A DNA stretch of 64,000 bases from Paenibacillus sp. FSL W8-0426 (GCF_037969725.1 NZ_CP150203.1:1318001-1382000); one strand, 5' to 3'; counted from the stretch's first letter, positions 37,684-46,811 are shown. The notes: a model not told the origin generated them from the letters alone. Translations and numbers: made by a program.

Positions 37684-37842
37684 ATGAATATGAAGCATCC
37701 ACACAGTCGCAGACCTAGACCGACAAAAGGCAAACCGGTGGAAACTACCAAGCTGGACATCACCAAGGTGTTGCTGCAATGCGGGATCAAACCTGAACGC
37801 TGGGAACAATTCGTATCCTCCGCGACCGGCAAGCGTTCTTGA
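37684..37842 (+). CDS. Small basic hypothetical protein
   Basis: A 52-residue protein starting MNMKHPHSRRPRPTKGKPVE. The N-terminal half is very basic and Pro-rich; the second half (LDITKVLLQCGIKPERWEQF) looks like one or two helices. GAGAGGG lies 8 or so bases before ATG 37684, and an internal ATG at 37690 is an alternative start. I do not recognise the family. It stands alone between the gltB terminator and a hairpin at 37885, convergent with the XRE regulator gene. Confidence 0.6.
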   Translation: MNMKHPHSRRPRPTKGKPVETTKLDITKVLLQCGIKPERWEQFVSSATGKRS

Positions 37843-37884
37843 CCGCAATGACATACATGGATCGGAGGGAAATAAAGAAGAGAC

Positions 37885-37936
37885 GAAAAAACCCAGGTAC
37901 CGAAAAAGATCATCTTCATCGGACTGGGTCTTTTTA
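37885..37936. terminator. Terminator between convergent small ORF and XRE gene
   Basis: ACCCAG...CTGGGT with an inner CCGA/TCGG stem, A-rich on the left and T-rich (TCTTTTTAT) on the right, so it can serve both strands. Confidence 0.65.
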
Positions 37937-37944
37937 TTTGTTCC

Positions 37945-38313
37945 TCATTTCATGCTGCGTTCCATCCGGACAAAAGCAATAAAGCGACGGGCCTCTTCTT
38001 CGGTAAGAGGTTTACCGTCGATCATTAAATCGAAACGATCCAGCACTTCCTTGTCCGATAATTCAAGGGAGTCCACGAATTCCCGCACATCTTCGTCCAT
38101 CACCACATCCGTGTGTTGCGTGCGGCCAACGAGATAATCGATAGATACCCCAAAGATATCGGCAAGTTTGGTTAAGACTTCAAAATCGGGTTTGCGACGA
38201 TTCTTTTCATAGTGAGAGAGAGCAGCTCTGGTGATATGAATGGAGCTCGCAAGTTCTTCTTGAGTAAGTCCCCGCTGTTCCCTTAATTCAGCAATGCGAT
38301 TTCCGTAATTCAT
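37945..38313 (-). CDS. XRE family transcriptional regulator next to the EPS locus
   Basis: A 122-residue regulator. Residues ~5-62 form a Cro/cI-type helix-turn-helix: RIAELREQRGLTQEELASSI then ITRAALSHYEKNRRKPDFEV and LTKLADIFGVSIDYLVGRT, all classic XRE positions. The C-terminal ~55 residues are acidic and helical and probably mediate dimerisation. AGGGGGAT precedes the ATG at 38313. It is divergent from the exopolysaccharide locus. A GATAC-N5-GTATC palindrome in the shared intergenic region, and another at the far side of the locus, are candidate targets. Confidence 0.9.
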   Translation of the reverse strand: MNYGNRIAELREQRGLTQEELASSIHITRAALSHYEKNRRKPDFEVLTKLADIFGVSIDYLVGRTQHTDVVMDEDVREFVDSLELSDKEVLDRFDLMIDGKPLTEEEARRFIAFVRMERSMK

Positions 38314-38548
38314 AAGCTTATCCCCCTGAACGCCAAGTCAAATAATTTTCAACGATCCCAAGCCATTATTTTGATCAGGGCAGCTATCTGCAATACGTCG
38401 AACAAGATCCGGCATTCCGATCAAGCCAATATTTATCCCGGGCCCAGTTCGAAAAAGTAATATCTTCCCATGGATTCTGACCAAATATAGTTCTGTCTAA
38501 GGACATCTCATATTGTCGTATATCAAAAGAACCATGTCCAAATACCGC

Positions 38549-38577
38549 TTGACATGATACTTATTGTATCGTAAATT
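38549..38577 (+). promoter_or_regulatory. Promoter with GATAC-N5-GTATC operator at left end of EPS locus
   Basis: TTGACA (38549-38554), 17-base spacer, TAAATT (38572-38577). The 15-bp palindrome GATAC-TTATT-GTATC (38556-38570) fills the spacer, a position where a bound repressor would block RNA polymerase. The remainder of the 38314-38702 gap is AT-rich with one further half-site (GTATC near 38599) and no gene. Confidence 0.65.
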
Positions 38578-38702
38578 GAACCTATAGAGTTACGAAATGT
38601 ATCATTTGGAATAATTTAAGTGTAACCAAGCTGCCTGCACAATATACATCCGGCAAGATGCGTCATATTGCGGGCTATCCCATCCTTTAAAGGAATGAAA
38701 AC

Positions 38703-39137
38703 ATGGAACCAATGTTAAGCGAGTGGGCCAAATTGGAACTAAACGTTCATATGTACATTCACGCGTTTCAAGGCAAACAGGTAGAACGAAAGCGGCGTCC
38801 AGTTATGCTGCTCGGCATGGATACCAAGGAGCTCACGTTCCTTAGCGATCTAGACCTGCCCATCTCACCGGAAATGGTGATCGGATTGGACGTGGAAGAT
38901 CATCATGCGTGCTTGCGGCTTCAAGCCGTACTTCAATGGAAGCAGCCGTTTGGAGAGCTGATATTGTATCATTCAAAGCTGCATATTCAGCAAGAGCAAG
39001 CACTATATATAACAGGACAGTTAAACAACATGCTTCGAGATGTGCAGTTTCCGGTTGTTCCGCGAGATCCGTATGAAAAATCGCCGCAACCCCCGATTAC
39101 TGCGAAAAACATCCATTACATCGATTTTACCATATAA
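38703..39137 (+). CDS. Hypothetical protein at the start of the EPS locus (possibly PilZ-like)
   Basis: A 144-residue soluble protein without signal or membrane segments. The part VERKRRPVMLLGMDTKELTF then LSDLDLPISPEMVIGLDVED is beta-rich and vaguely PilZ-like, with a basic RKRR stretch, but the D/N-x-S-x-x-G motif that binds cyclic di-GMP is not visible. A helical region (LYITGQLNNMLRDVQ) and a Pro-rich tail follow. AAAGGAATG precedes ATG 38703. It is driven by the promoter at 38549 and lies 149 bases before the phosphatase gene, so a role in regulating polysaccharide production is possible but unproven. Confidence 0.6.
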   Translation: MEPMLSEWAKLELNVHMYIHAFQGKQVERKRRPVMLLGMDTKELTFLSDLDLPISPEMVIGLDVEDHHACLRLQAVLQWKQPFGELILYHSKLHIQQEQALYITGQLNNMLRDVQFPVVPRDPYEKSPQPPITAKNIHYIDFTI

Positions 39138-39286
39138 AGTCGAAGGCAATCTAAACATTTTCTAAACAAGCATTACTTAACGCCATTTTACTATATTTTA
39201 TGTCGTTATGCATTAGTTCTTTAACACCAAAACAATTGCGCAAGAAATACGGGGCGAGGAGGAGCATACATTGAGGAAGTTTGGTT

Positions 39287-40039
39287 ATGGTTGAAATACA
39301 CTGCCACATTTTATTCGGTCTGGATGATGGTCCCTTCCATGTGGAACAATCCGTCGCTATGGCCGAGAAGGCGGCAGTCTCCGGAATTACCTCCATTATT
39401 GCCACTCCGCATCACTTGAACGGGCATTATAATAATGACCCGATTGTGGTCAATCAGGCAGTGAAACTGCTTCAGGAAGAGCTGGGAGAGCGTAATATTC
39501 ACCTGGAGATTCGCCCCGGACAAGAGATCAGGGTACATGACAACCTGATCGATGACCTGTACGCCGGAAGATGCTGCACGCTGGCCGGAAGCCGTTACAT
39601 GCTGCTGGAATTGCCCTTTGACCACATTCCCCCGAAGTTGTCCGACATTTTATATGAACTCAAAATGGCGGGCATTGTTCCGATTCTTGCTCATCCGGAA
39701 AGAAATCGCGTTTTGCTGCGCAAGCCGAAATTGTTAGCAGAGTATTTGAGGCAAGGTGGATTATGCCAGCTTACATCCCAATCGTTCACGGGGCTTTTCG
39801 GGCGGAAAGTTCAGAAATGGTGTTTTCATTTTTGCAAAGAAAACGGATTTCATTTCATTTCATCGGATGCTCATGACATTCAAGTGAGGACGTTTGCATT
39901 GCGAGAGGCTTATGCACTAATTGAACGTAAGTTTGGGCACAGATTCGTTCAAGTTTTGCAGGATAATGCAGGTTCATTATGGTGGAACAGAAGAGTGAAG
40001 GGCGAAAAGTTAACCCGAAGACGAAGGTTCCTGTTTTGA
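39287..40039 (+). CDS. PHP-family protein tyrosine phosphatase (CpsB/YwqE type)
   Basis: A 250-residue metal-dependent phosphatase that dephosphorylates the BY-kinase in Gram-positive capsule systems. Metal-ligand motifs of the PHP domain are present: VEIHCHILFGLDDGP at the start, IIATPHHL, LAHPERNR, and HFISSDAHD near residue 198. ATG 39287 has GAGGAAG in front; TTG 39281 is a less likely alternative. It precedes the Wzz-like adaptor gene by 58 bases. Together with the next two genes it forms the usual phosphatase-adaptor-kinase control module for chain length and output. Confidence 0.92.
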   Translation: MVEIHCHILFGLDDGPFHVEQSVAMAEKAAVSGITSIIATPHHLNGHYNNDPIVVNQAVKLLQEELGERNIHLEIRPGQEIRVHDNLIDDLYAGRCCTLAGSRYMLLELPFDHIPPKLSDILYELKMAGIVPILAHPERNRVLLRKPKLLAEYLRQGGLCQLTSQSFTGLFGRKVQKWCFHFCKENGFHFISSDAHDIQVRTFALREAYALIERKFGHRFVQVLQDNAGSLWWNRRVKGEKLTRRRRFLF

Positions 40040-40097
40040 CAACCAGCGGCAAGGCCATCAGGTGAATTAAAAAGCAGATTTGAATGGAGGAAATGGC

Positions 40098-40850
40098 GTG
40101 GAACTTAAAGAGTACATGAAGATTTTGCGTAAACGAATCTGGATCATTGTCACATTTGTGTTGGTTGCCTGCGTAGGAGCTGGGGTGAAAAGTTATTTCT
40201 TTACTACTCCTATATATGAAGCGAACACCAAATTAATCGTGAATCAGGCGTACAATACGGATGGAGTGCCTAGTCTCGATATTTCTTCGATTCAGACGAA
40301 TATAAAGGTGATTAGTTCATACATGGAAATCATTAAATCTTCAGCCATCCTCGATAAAGTGGTTACTACATACCCCGATCTTGGTTTAGACGCGAATCAA
40401 CTGCTTCGTAACATCAAGGTATCTACCGCAAACGAGTCTCAAGTGATGAACTTGACCGCCCTTGGAGTGTCCTACGAAAAAGCCGCTAAAACAGCGAATG
40501 CCGTCGCGAAGGTATTTCAAAAACAAATCCCTACTATTATGAAGGTCGACAATGTGACAATTCTAAGCGAGGCCAAACCGACAGAAGTGTCCAAACCTAT
40601 TAATTTCAATCCAACGATGAATATTATGGTCAGCTTTTTTGTTGGTCTCTTGCTTGCTGTAGGTTTTGTGATTTTATTGGAATATTTGGATGACACGATT
40701 AAAACGGAAGATGAGCTGGAGAAGGAGCTTGGTATCCCGGCCCTTGCCGTGATCTCCAAGATTAGAAAAGAGGAAGCACGTGCATCTAAGCTAAATTCGG
40801 CACATCCAAAGAAAGTAGGTGACGGTCAGTATGCCACGGCAAACCAATGA
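40098..40850 (+). CDS. Wzz/CapA-like chain-length determinant and kinase adaptor
   Basis: A 250-residue membrane protein. TM1 lies at about residues 13-33 (IWIIVTFVLVACVGAGVKSY). A Wzz-type external domain follows (FFTTPIYEANTKLIVNQAYN and the SSYMEIIKSSAILDKVV segment), and TM2 lies at about residues 175-196. The short cytoplasmic tail DDTIKTEDELEKELGIPALA activates the partner kinase. This is the transmembrane half of a split BY-kinase (CapA/YwqC type). The start is GTG 40098 after GGAGG. It overlaps the kinase gene by 20 bp, so the two are coupled. Confidence 0.92.
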   Translation: MELKEYMKILRKRIWIIVTFVLVACVGAGVKSYFFTTPIYEANTKLIVNQAYNTDGVPSLDISSIQTNIKVISSYMEIIKSSAILDKVVTTYPDLGLDANQLLRNIKVSTANESQVMNLTALGVSYEKAAKTANAVAKVFQKQIPTIMKVDNVTILSEAKPTEVSKPINFNPTMNIMVSFFVGLLLAVGFVILLEYLDDTIKTEDELEKELGIPALAVISKIRKEEARASKLNSAHPKKVGDGQYATANQ

Positions 40851-41505
40851 TAAAGGCGGCCTCATTACGATGGCTAACCCGCAATCCAACTCGTCGGAGG
40901 CATATCGTAAACTGCGGACGAATATTCAATTTTCGTCCATCGACAGCCAGATCAGAACGATTATGATTGCTTCCGCGATATCGGGCGAGGGCAAGACAAC
41001 AACGATTGGGAATTTGGCCGTAGCCTATGCGCAAGTAGGGAAGAAAGTGTTACTTATGGATACCGATCTGCGGAAGCCGGCAGTGCATCGAATGTTTAAT
41101 GTGCCGAACCATATTGGCCTGACGAGTGTATTGTCGAGTCAATACCAAATCACGGAGGTTCTGAGGGAGACCGGTGTTGAAGGACTGCATGTGCTTACAT
41201 CTGGTCCAATTCCTCCTAATCCTTCGGAAATGATCGGATCGCGAAAAATGCTCGCGTTGCTCGAAGATTTGAAGGAAGAGTATGACGTTATCCTATTTGA
41301 TACACCTCCTGTGTTAGCCGTATCAGATGCACTGATTATCAGTTCCTTGGTGGATGGAGTCATTCTTGTAGTGAGTGCGGGCAAAGTCAAGAAAGATCTC
41401 GTCAAAAAGGCTAAAGCTCATCTGGAACATGTTAATGCACGTATACTTGGAGCGGCGCTGAACAACGTTCAGCTATCCAAGGGACAGTATGGCGAGGATG
41501 CTTAA
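40831..41505 (+). CDS. BY-kinase (CpsD/CapB/YwqD type)
   Basis: A 224-residue cytoplasmic tyrosine autokinase. Walker A is SGEGKTTT (~51-58), Walker A' VLLMDTDLRKPAVH, and Walker B DVILFDTPPVLA. EAYRKLRTNIQFSS near the start is the typical interface helix. The C-terminal tail, LNNVQLSKGQYGEDA, has only a single Tyr instead of the Tyr cluster usual in these kinases, which may limit the number of phosphorylation states. ATG 40831 follows AGGTGA; a GTG at 40819 overlaps this site. The next gene starts after a structured 231-base gap. Confidence 0.93.
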   Translation: MPRQTNDKGGLITMANPQSNSSEAYRKLRTNIQFSSIDSQIRTIMIASAISGEGKTTTIGNLAVAYAQVGKKVLLMDTDLRKPAVHRMFNVPNHIGLTSVLSSQYQITEVLRETGVEGLHVLTSGPIPPNPSEMIGSRKMLALLEDLKEEYDVILFDTPPVLAVSDALIISSLVDGVILVVSAGKVKKDLVKKAKAHLEHVNARILGAALNNVQLSKGQYGEDA

Positions 41506-41562
41506 AAGGTAGTGTCGTCTGACAGTCCATTCAATCGTCGTTATTAACATTTCCAAGGTCAT

Positions 41563-41642
41563 GTCTACTATACCTCTATCAAGGTAGACACTCGGTCACA
41601 CTGTGGGTAGTGTACCTTAGACGTTCATCGTCGAGGGTGTGA
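41563..41642 (+). promoter_or_regulatory. Structured RNA leader in the kinase-galU gap, EAR-like by position
   Basis: The 231-base gap holds several stems. GTCTAC (41563-41568) pairs with GTAGAC (41584-41589). TCACAC (41596-41601) pairs with GTGTGA (41637-41642), and inside this GACG/CGTC (41620-41632) forms a hairpin. In Bacillales eps operons, an EAR antitermination RNA lies between the kinase gene and the next gene; this has the same place. I could not verify the EAR consensus. Confidence 0.4.
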
Positions 41643-41689
41643 TGTGAGGTAGGGTTAAATGCCCAATCAAATAATCATCTTTTATGTTG

Positions 41690-41710
41690 TTATGAAATCT
41701 AGTTTCATAA
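41690..41710 (+). promoter_or_regulatory. 21-bp palindrome before galU
   Basis: TTATGAAA-TCTAG-TTTCATAA: perfect 8-bp arms around a 5-base centre, 26 bases before the galU ATG. It may be an operator or a leader hairpin; neither can be shown. Confidence 0.5.
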
Positions 41711-41736
41711 AAATATTAGAGGATAGGGTGGTTTTT

Positions 41737-42648
41737 ATGAGTAGAGTTAGGAAAGCAATCATTCCTGCGGCGGGTTTGGGAACCCGATTTTTGCCTGCCA
41801 CGAAGGCGATGCCTAAAGAAATGCTCCCTATCGTAGACAAGCCAACCATTCAATACATTGTAGAGGAAGCCATTGCTTCAGGGATCGAGGATATTATCAT
41901 TGTGACAGGTAAAGGCAAACGTGCCATTGAGGATCATTTTGACAGTGCGTTCGAGCTGGAGCAGAATTTGCTGGAAAAAGGGAAACACTCCTTGCTTGAA
42001 GAGGTCAAAAAATCCTCTAACGTTGATATTCATTACATACGACAAAAGGAGCCTCTAGGTCTCGGGCATGCCGTCTGGTGTGCGCGGAACTTTATTGGTA
42101 ATGAACCGTTTGCCGTACTGCTTGGCGATGATATTGTTGTTTCTGACGTACCTTGCACCAGACAGTTGATCCAGCAGTATGAGGAGGTTCAACAAGCGGT
42201 TCTGGGTGTGAAAACGGTGAGTCCAAGCGAAACATACCGTTATGGTATCATTGATCCTTTGCATACGGAAGGCCGATTGTCCTCGGTTAGCAGCATGGTG
42301 GAGAAGCCACCTCTGGGCTCGGCTCCCTCCAATCTGGCCATTATGGGCCGTTACATTTTGACGCCGGATGTATTTCGGTATCTGGAAGCGCAGCATATCG
42401 GCGCTGGGGGAGAAATCCAATTAACAGATGCACTACAAAAGTTGAATGATGATAGGGGCTTATATGCCTATGATTTTGAAGGAACTCGTTACGATGTGGG
42501 AGAGAAGCTTGGTTACATTCTGACCACGCTTGATTTCGCACTGAACAATGCAGAACTTCGTGCGCCCGTACTAACCGCCATTGAAGATATCTTGATGAGA
42601 GAGCATTTGAAACATCGTATGCTTGTGGGTGGAGGGGATAGTCTGTGA
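41737..42648 (+). CDS. galU: UTP-glucose-1-phosphate uridylyltransferase
   Basis: A 303-residue GalU/GtaB enzyme making UDP-glucose. [20 protein letters not shown] with the nucleotide-binding G-x-G-T-R-x-L-P and K motif, [28 protein letters not shown] and the [14 protein letters not shown] segment are all family positions. ATG 41737 is used with AGGGTGG in front; an upstream in-frame ATG at 41659 falls in the leader. It overlaps the next gene by 4 bp (GTGA). UDP-glucose here feeds UGDH at 54933. Confidence 0.95.
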   Translation: MSRVRKAIIPAAGLGTRFLPATKAMPKEMLPIVDKPTIQYIVEEAIASGIEDIIIVTGKGKRAIEDHFDSAFELEQNLLEKGKHSLLEEVKKSSNVDIHYIRQKEPLGLGHAVWCARNFIGNEPFAVLLGDDIVVSDVPCTRQLIQQYEEVQQAVLGVKTVSPSETYRYGIIDPLHTEGRLSSVSSMVEKPPLGSAPSNLAIMGRYILTPDVFRYLEAQHIGAGGEIQLTDALQKLNDDRGLYAYDFEGTRYDVGEKLGYILTTLDFALNNAELRAPVLTAIEDILMREHLKHRMLVGGGDSL

Positions 42649-43313
42649 ACCTCTCAGGACCGGAATATGTAGTAAACCGTGAAGCTGCCGTGCAAGAGGG
42701 AACTGCAGCAGTCCTGGATCAGACTTGTTCCCGGCGAGTTGGAGGTTATGCGGATTTCTGGAAACCGTTTATCGATGTCATGGTAGCAGCCGTACTGTTG
42801 CTCGCCGTTTCACCTGTGATGATCCTTGTAGCTATTATGATCAAACTCGATTCTCGAGGACCCGTTCTATTTCGCCAGGATCGCTATGGAAAGAATGGTA
42901 CGAAGTTCAGCATTTATAAATTCAGAACCATGTATACGGATGCACCCAAATACAGTGTTTCTCCTACAAGCAGTCTAGACCCGCGGATAACCCGAATCGG
43001 CAGAATCCTTCGCAAGACGAGTCTGGATGAATTGCCGCAGCTGTTGAATATTCTTAAAGGAGAAATGAGTTTTATCGGGCCGAGGCCGGAGATAAAAACG
43101 ATTGTTGAGCAAGAGTACACCGAGCTGGAACGCAGACGGTTTATTGTGAAACCGGGAATAACCGGCTTGTGGCAGGTCAGTGAAGCGCGCAAAGAGCCAA
43201 TTCACCACAATCTGCAGTATGATTTCCATTATATTTCGAATATTTCCTTGAGCATGGACATCAAAATTATCATTCAAACCCTACGTGTCATGATTAAAAG
43301 CAATACGTTTTGA
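42645..43313 (+). CDS. Initiating undecaprenyl-phosphate sugar-1-phosphate transferase
   Basis: A 222-residue monotopic transferase of the bacterial sugar transferase family (WbaP/EpsL type), starting repeat-unit synthesis by putting a sugar-1-phosphate on undecaprenyl phosphate. One hydrophobic segment at about residues 43-66 ([20 protein letters not shown]) is followed by [16 protein letters not shown], then [20 protein letters not shown] and PRPE, and [10 protein letters not shown]. The usual N-terminal multi-TM domain is absent, as in Gram-positive short forms. The start is GTG 42645, coupled to galU. Confidence 0.94.
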   Translation: MNLSGPEYVVNREAAVQEGTAAVLDQTCSRRVGGYADFWKPFIDVMVAAVLLLAVSPVMILVAIMIKLDSRGPVLFRQDRYGKNGTKFSIYKFRTMYTDAPKYSVSPTSSLDPRITRIGRILRKTSLDELPQLLNILKGEMSFIGPRPEIKTIVEQEYTELERRRFIVKPGITGLWQVSEARKEPIHHNLQYDFHYISNISLSMDIKIIIQTLRVMIKSNTF

Positions 43314-43338
43314 CCTATTATAATGGAGCGTGATCGGA

Positions 43339-44301
43339 TTGAAACATATCGTTGTGACGGGCGCAGCCGGGTTCTTGGGTTCACATCTCGTCAAATCTCT
43401 GGTTGGGCAAGGCCATCGTGTTACCGGATTGGATAATCTGTCCACCGGCGTTATATCCAATTTACAAGAGGTGGCGGAAAGCCCCCTCTTTTCTTTTGTC
43501 GAAGCGGATGTTACCGTTCCTGCGTCGTTGAGTTTTCTAGACGATGAGCCGCTGGATGAAATCTACCATCTTGCATCACCAGCTTCGCCCAAATTTTATC
43601 AAGCCGATTCTTTGGGTACAATTTGGGTCAACACACAAGGGACGTATCATATGCTGGAGCTTGCTCGCCTCAAAGGTGCACGGTTCCTCTACTCCAGCAC
43701 AAGTGAAGCTTATGGTGATCCGGAAGTGCATCCGCAGCCTGAAAGCTATCGTGGTTACGTGAACACATGGGGACCACGAGCTTGTTACGATGAGTCCAAA
43801 CGTTTAGGTGAAGTGCTCTGTTACGAATATTATACGAAGCATCAGGTAGCCGTGAGGGTAGCTCGCATTTTTAATACGTATTCTGCGGGGTTGCGCAACG
43901 ACGATGGTCGGGTAATTTCGAATTTTGTGACCCAAGCGCTGACTGGTCGAGATATTACCGTATATGGGGATGGTTCGCAGACCCGGTCATTCTGCTATGT
44001 GGACGATAACATCCAGGGATTGCAAAAATTGATGGCATCGGATCAGGCAGAAGGGGAAATTGTAAACATCGGTAACCCATCCGAATACAGCGTGCTTGAA
44101 GTGGCTCACCTCGTTAAGCGGCTTACACAGTCGGAGAGCCATATCGTATATATGCCTTTGCCTCAGGATGATCCCAAAGTCAGAAGACCGGTCATTGACA
44201 AAGCCAAAAAATTGCTGGATTGGGAGCCGAAAATCGGTCTGGAAGAGGGGCTCGGTCGCATGATCGAACATTATCGTTCCATGCTGCTGGGGACGACCTG
44301 A
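43339..44301 (+). CDS. NAD-dependent UDP-glucuronate decarboxylase-like epimerase (Uxs)
   Basis: A 320-residue extended short-chain dehydrogenase. VTGAAGFLGSHLV is the NAD site. The catalytic triad region is SSTSEAYGDPE with Y-D-E-S-K-R (Tyr and Lys). ARIFNTYSAGLRNDDGRVIS and VYGDGSQTRSFCYVDDNIQG closely follow the UDP-xylose synthase pattern. It would turn UDP-glucuronate (from the dehydrogenase at 54933) into UDP-xylose or its 4-keto intermediate. The TTG start at 43339 follows GGAG at 43324; GTG 43330 is possible but its ribosome site would be too close. Confidence 0.85.
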   Translation: MKHIVVTGAAGFLGSHLVKSLVGQGHRVTGLDNLSTGVISNLQEVAESPLFSFVEADVTVPASLSFLDDEPLDEIYHLASPASPKFYQADSLGTIWVNTQGTYHMLELARLKGARFLYSSTSEAYGDPEVHPQPESYRGYVNTWGPRACYDESKRLGEVLCYEYYTKHQVAVRVARIFNTYSAGLRNDDGRVISNFVTQALTGRDITVYGDGSQTRSFCYVDDNIQGLQKLMASDQAEGEIVNIGNPSEYSVLEVAHLVKRLTQSESHIVYMPLPQDDPKVRRPVIDKAKKLLDWEPKIGLEEGLGRMIEHYRSMLLGTT

Positions 44302-44305
44302 TCCT

Positions 44306-45499
44306 ATGGCCAAAGTATTAATTGCCCACAGCCTCTATCCGCCGAACATCATTGGGGGGGCTGAGGTGTCCACCCAAATCCTGGCACAGACGTTGCGTCG
44401 TCGATATGAAGTTCAAGTCGTGACCGTTGGCCGGCATAACGACAGAAAGGTCCAACTCGACCGTGTGAATGGAATCGATGTATTCCGTTTGCCTTATAAC
44501 AATCAGTACTGGGTTGGAGATATCGAGAGGCAATCATCGGTGGCAAGTAAAGTCATGTGGCGCATTCAGGATATATTCAACCTGAGGCAATATCGGCACA
44601 TTAAAGAGATTCTTGTCCGCGAAAGGCCCGATCTGGTCCATACGCAAAATCTACCAGGTATTAGCTTGGCGATCTGGAGAGCTGCCCGTGAGCTGAATAT
44701 TCCGGTTGTACATACGCTTCGGGATTACTCTTTGATCGAACCGATTGGTATTTCGGTTTATTCCAAGATCTATAGAGTCTTTTCACGAAAATCCAGTCAA
44801 ACGATCTCGTCCGTCATTGGCATTTCCGGCCATATTCTTGGGACTCACACCGGACTTGGATTTTTCGAGGGCTCCAGCAAACATGTCGTACACAACATTG
44901 TAGAAAATGATGCAGATGCGGCAGAGCTATACGAACAGAAAAAAGTGAACGTTAATGGCCCGCTCCATATCGGGTATTTTGGCCAACTTACCGAAGTGAA
45001 GGGCGTTCAGTATCTGATTGAGGCATTCAAGGAGCTTGGGCCAGATATTGCAGGTCAACTGCATATTTTTGGCGAAGGTCCTCTGCTTTCTTCCTTACAA
45101 CAATCCGCAGCCTCGGATAATCGCATCAAATTTGAAGGGAAAATTGCCAAAACGGAGATTGCCAGACAGATGGCAGCGATGGACCTTGTCATTGTCCCTT
45201 CGATTTGGGGGGAGCCATTTGGAAGAGTGGTCATTGAATCCTATCAAGTAGGGACACCGGTGTATGCATCGCGTGTCGGAGGAATGGTGGAAATTTTGCT
45301 GGATGCGGACGATTTTTCGTTTGATCGCCAAAGCTCAGAGGCGATCAAGCAGTCCATTTTGCGATATTTTCATTTGAGTGAGGAGCAGAAAGAAAAAATA
45401 AAAGAACGTTGCTATGACCACAGCCAGACCTTCAATGAATCTTATCTTCTCTCTAACCATGTGAATATTTACGATAAGCTGATCAGACATGGGGGTTAA
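44306..45499 (+). CDS. Glycosyltransferase family 4 protein (EPS, GT 1)
   Basis: A 397-residue GT-B fold enzyme. The N-terminal domain begins AKVLIAHSLYPPNIIGGAEV, with the G-G-A-E loop typical of GT4. The C-terminal nucleotide-sugar domain has IGYFGQLTEVKGVQYLIEAF, then the E-x7-E motif in WGEPFGRVVIESYQ. It is cytoplasmic or membrane-bound and adds one sugar to the lipid-linked repeat unit. ATG 44306 lies only 4 bases after the previous stop and has a weak GGGGA ribosome site. Donor and linkage are not predictable. Confidence 0.9.
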   Translation: MAKVLIAHSLYPPNIIGGAEVSTQILAQTLRRRYEVQVVTVGRHNDRKVQLDRVNGIDVFRLPYNNQYWVGDIERQSSVASKVMWRIQDIFNLRQYRHIKEILVRERPDLVHTQNLPGISLAIWRAARELNIPVVHTLRDYSLIEPIGISVYSKIYRVFSRKSSQTISSVIGISGHILGTHTGLGFFEGSSKHVVHNIVENDADAAELYEQKKVNVNGPLHIGYFGQLTEVKGVQYLIEAFKELGPDIAGQLHIFGEGPLLSSLQQSAASDNRIKFEGKIAKTEIARQMAAMDLVIVPSIWGEPFGRVVIESYQVGTPVYASRVGGMVEILLDADDFSFDRQSSEAIKQSILRYFHLSEEQKEKIKERCYDHSQTFNESYLLSNHVNIYDKLIRHGG

Positions 45500-45507
45500 A
45501 CATATAG

Positions 45508-46794
45508 ATGGCATCTATAGAGATGGGAAGACCCGTATATGGGATATCTTTGGTTGAACCTAAGCATTCGCTGTTGAAGCTTTCAATCCATGCTTTGTTA
45601 GTATACTTGGCATGTTATGGACTAATTTCTATATATGTCGACAATATCATTGTTCGTTCTCTCAAAGATGTGGGAATGTCCTTGTTGGCCATTTATGCTT
45701 TAAGCAAAGTGTATCACGAGCAAAGAACATTTATCGTACCCTTTCTATTTTTGCTAGGATCTATATTTTTCTTAGGTTCATTGAATTTGTTGCTTGGAGG
45801 AAGTTTCGTTGCGCTGATTTATGGATTCAAGATTACCTTTTTGCCGATGATGATGGTATTCATTGGCATGTTAATCGCTAAATTCAATGCTGTGGAGTTG
45901 TTCGCTAGAACAAATTTGTTCATCCTGGTCCTTCTCATTATAGGCTGGCTTATTCAATATTCGCTTGGAATAGAGAAGCTGATCTCGCTTGGATTCGTCT
46001 ATGGCGTAAATATAAAAAATTATTTTGAGGGAGTACCGCGTCTACCCTCGATCACCTATTCACCAGACGGATATGCTTATGCCTTGTTGATTTCAGGACT
46101 AATTGCCGAGAAAGTCCGTTTGGCAAGAAACTATCGAATAATTCGCCTATCGATTCAGCTGCTTACGATTAGTTTTTTGTTTATGTCTACCATTCGTTCT
46201 GCGTTGGTCTTATGGGGAGTGTATCAGATTGTCATGTTCCTCCTCCATATGCGTCAGTACAACAAACGCAACTTGTTGTTGTTGTCCAGCGTGTTTTTCC
46301 TGCTTCCGGCGGCAACTGTGCTTGGGGTACAAGTTTTGAACAATTACAACTTATTGTCAGTTACGTCTATGCTGGACCGTTTTCAGAACTGGGGATATGG
46401 TTTAACCTCGCCCTTCACGATGCACGGGATGATTGGGAACGGCATTGGCGCCGTGGGAGCTGCCAGTCGCCGAATGAATATGATTGGTCTACAATCCAGA
46501 GATTATGCCGTGGATAGCCAATTCTTCTCTTTTTATGAGCAAATAGGATTGATTGGGGTCATGTATATATCAATCTTATTTTTGTGGATAATGCACAGTC
46601 TCATAAAGCGAATGAAGCAGCTGCCTGTGACTGATCGCATGAAGTTACCGCAAACCGCGATCGGACTTGTTGTAGGTGTAGCAGCAGCAAGTGTTACAAC
46701 GAATGTACTTGAGATGTTTCCTTCAAACGTCTTTCTTTGGTTATTTGTAGGTGCAGCCTTGTACCAGCATCGGAAAACAGAGGAAATACCATAA
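45508..46794 (+). CDS. wzy: Wzy-like polysaccharide polymerase (O-antigen ligase-like)
   Basis: A 428-residue polytopic membrane protein with about ten to eleven hydrophobic segments and one larger external loop (YFEGVPRLPSITYSPDGYAY and onward). The pattern matches Wzy and O-antigen ligase-type proteins, which join lipid-linked repeat units outside the membrane. Sequence identity in this family is low, so the call rests on topology and position between glycosyltransferases. The DNA is clearly AT-richer than the flanking housekeeping genes, as is common for Wzy genes. GGGGG at 45491 is the nearest ribosome site. Confidence 0.8.
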   Translation: MASIEMGRPVYGISLVEPKHSLLKLSIHALLVYLACYGLISIYVDNIIVRSLKDVGMSLLAIYALSKVYHEQRTFIVPFLFLLGSIFFLGSLNLLLGGSFVALIYGFKITFLPMMMVFIGMLIAKFNAVELFARTNLFILVLLIIGWLIQYSLGIEKLISLGFVYGVNIKNYFEGVPRLPSITYSPDGYAYALLISGLIAEKVRLARNYRIIRLSIQLLTISFLFMSTIRSALVLWGVYQIVMFLLHMRQYNKRNLLLLSSVFFLLPAATVLGVQVLNNYNLLSVTSMLDRFQNWGYGLTSPFTMHGMIGNGIGAVGAASRRMNMIGLQSRDYAVDSQFFSFYEQIGLIGVMYISILFLWIMHSLIKRMKQLPVTDRMKLPQTAIGLVVGVAAASVTTNVLEMFPSNVFLWLFVGAALYQHRKTEEIP

Positions 46795-46811
46795 AGAATG
46801 GGTGAGCAAAG

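Noticed and set aside
38703..39137. Confident PilZ cyclic-di-GMP receptor
   Set aside because: The RKRR stretch is suggestive, but the D/N-x-S-x-x-G motif is missing, so only a weak resemblance is stated.
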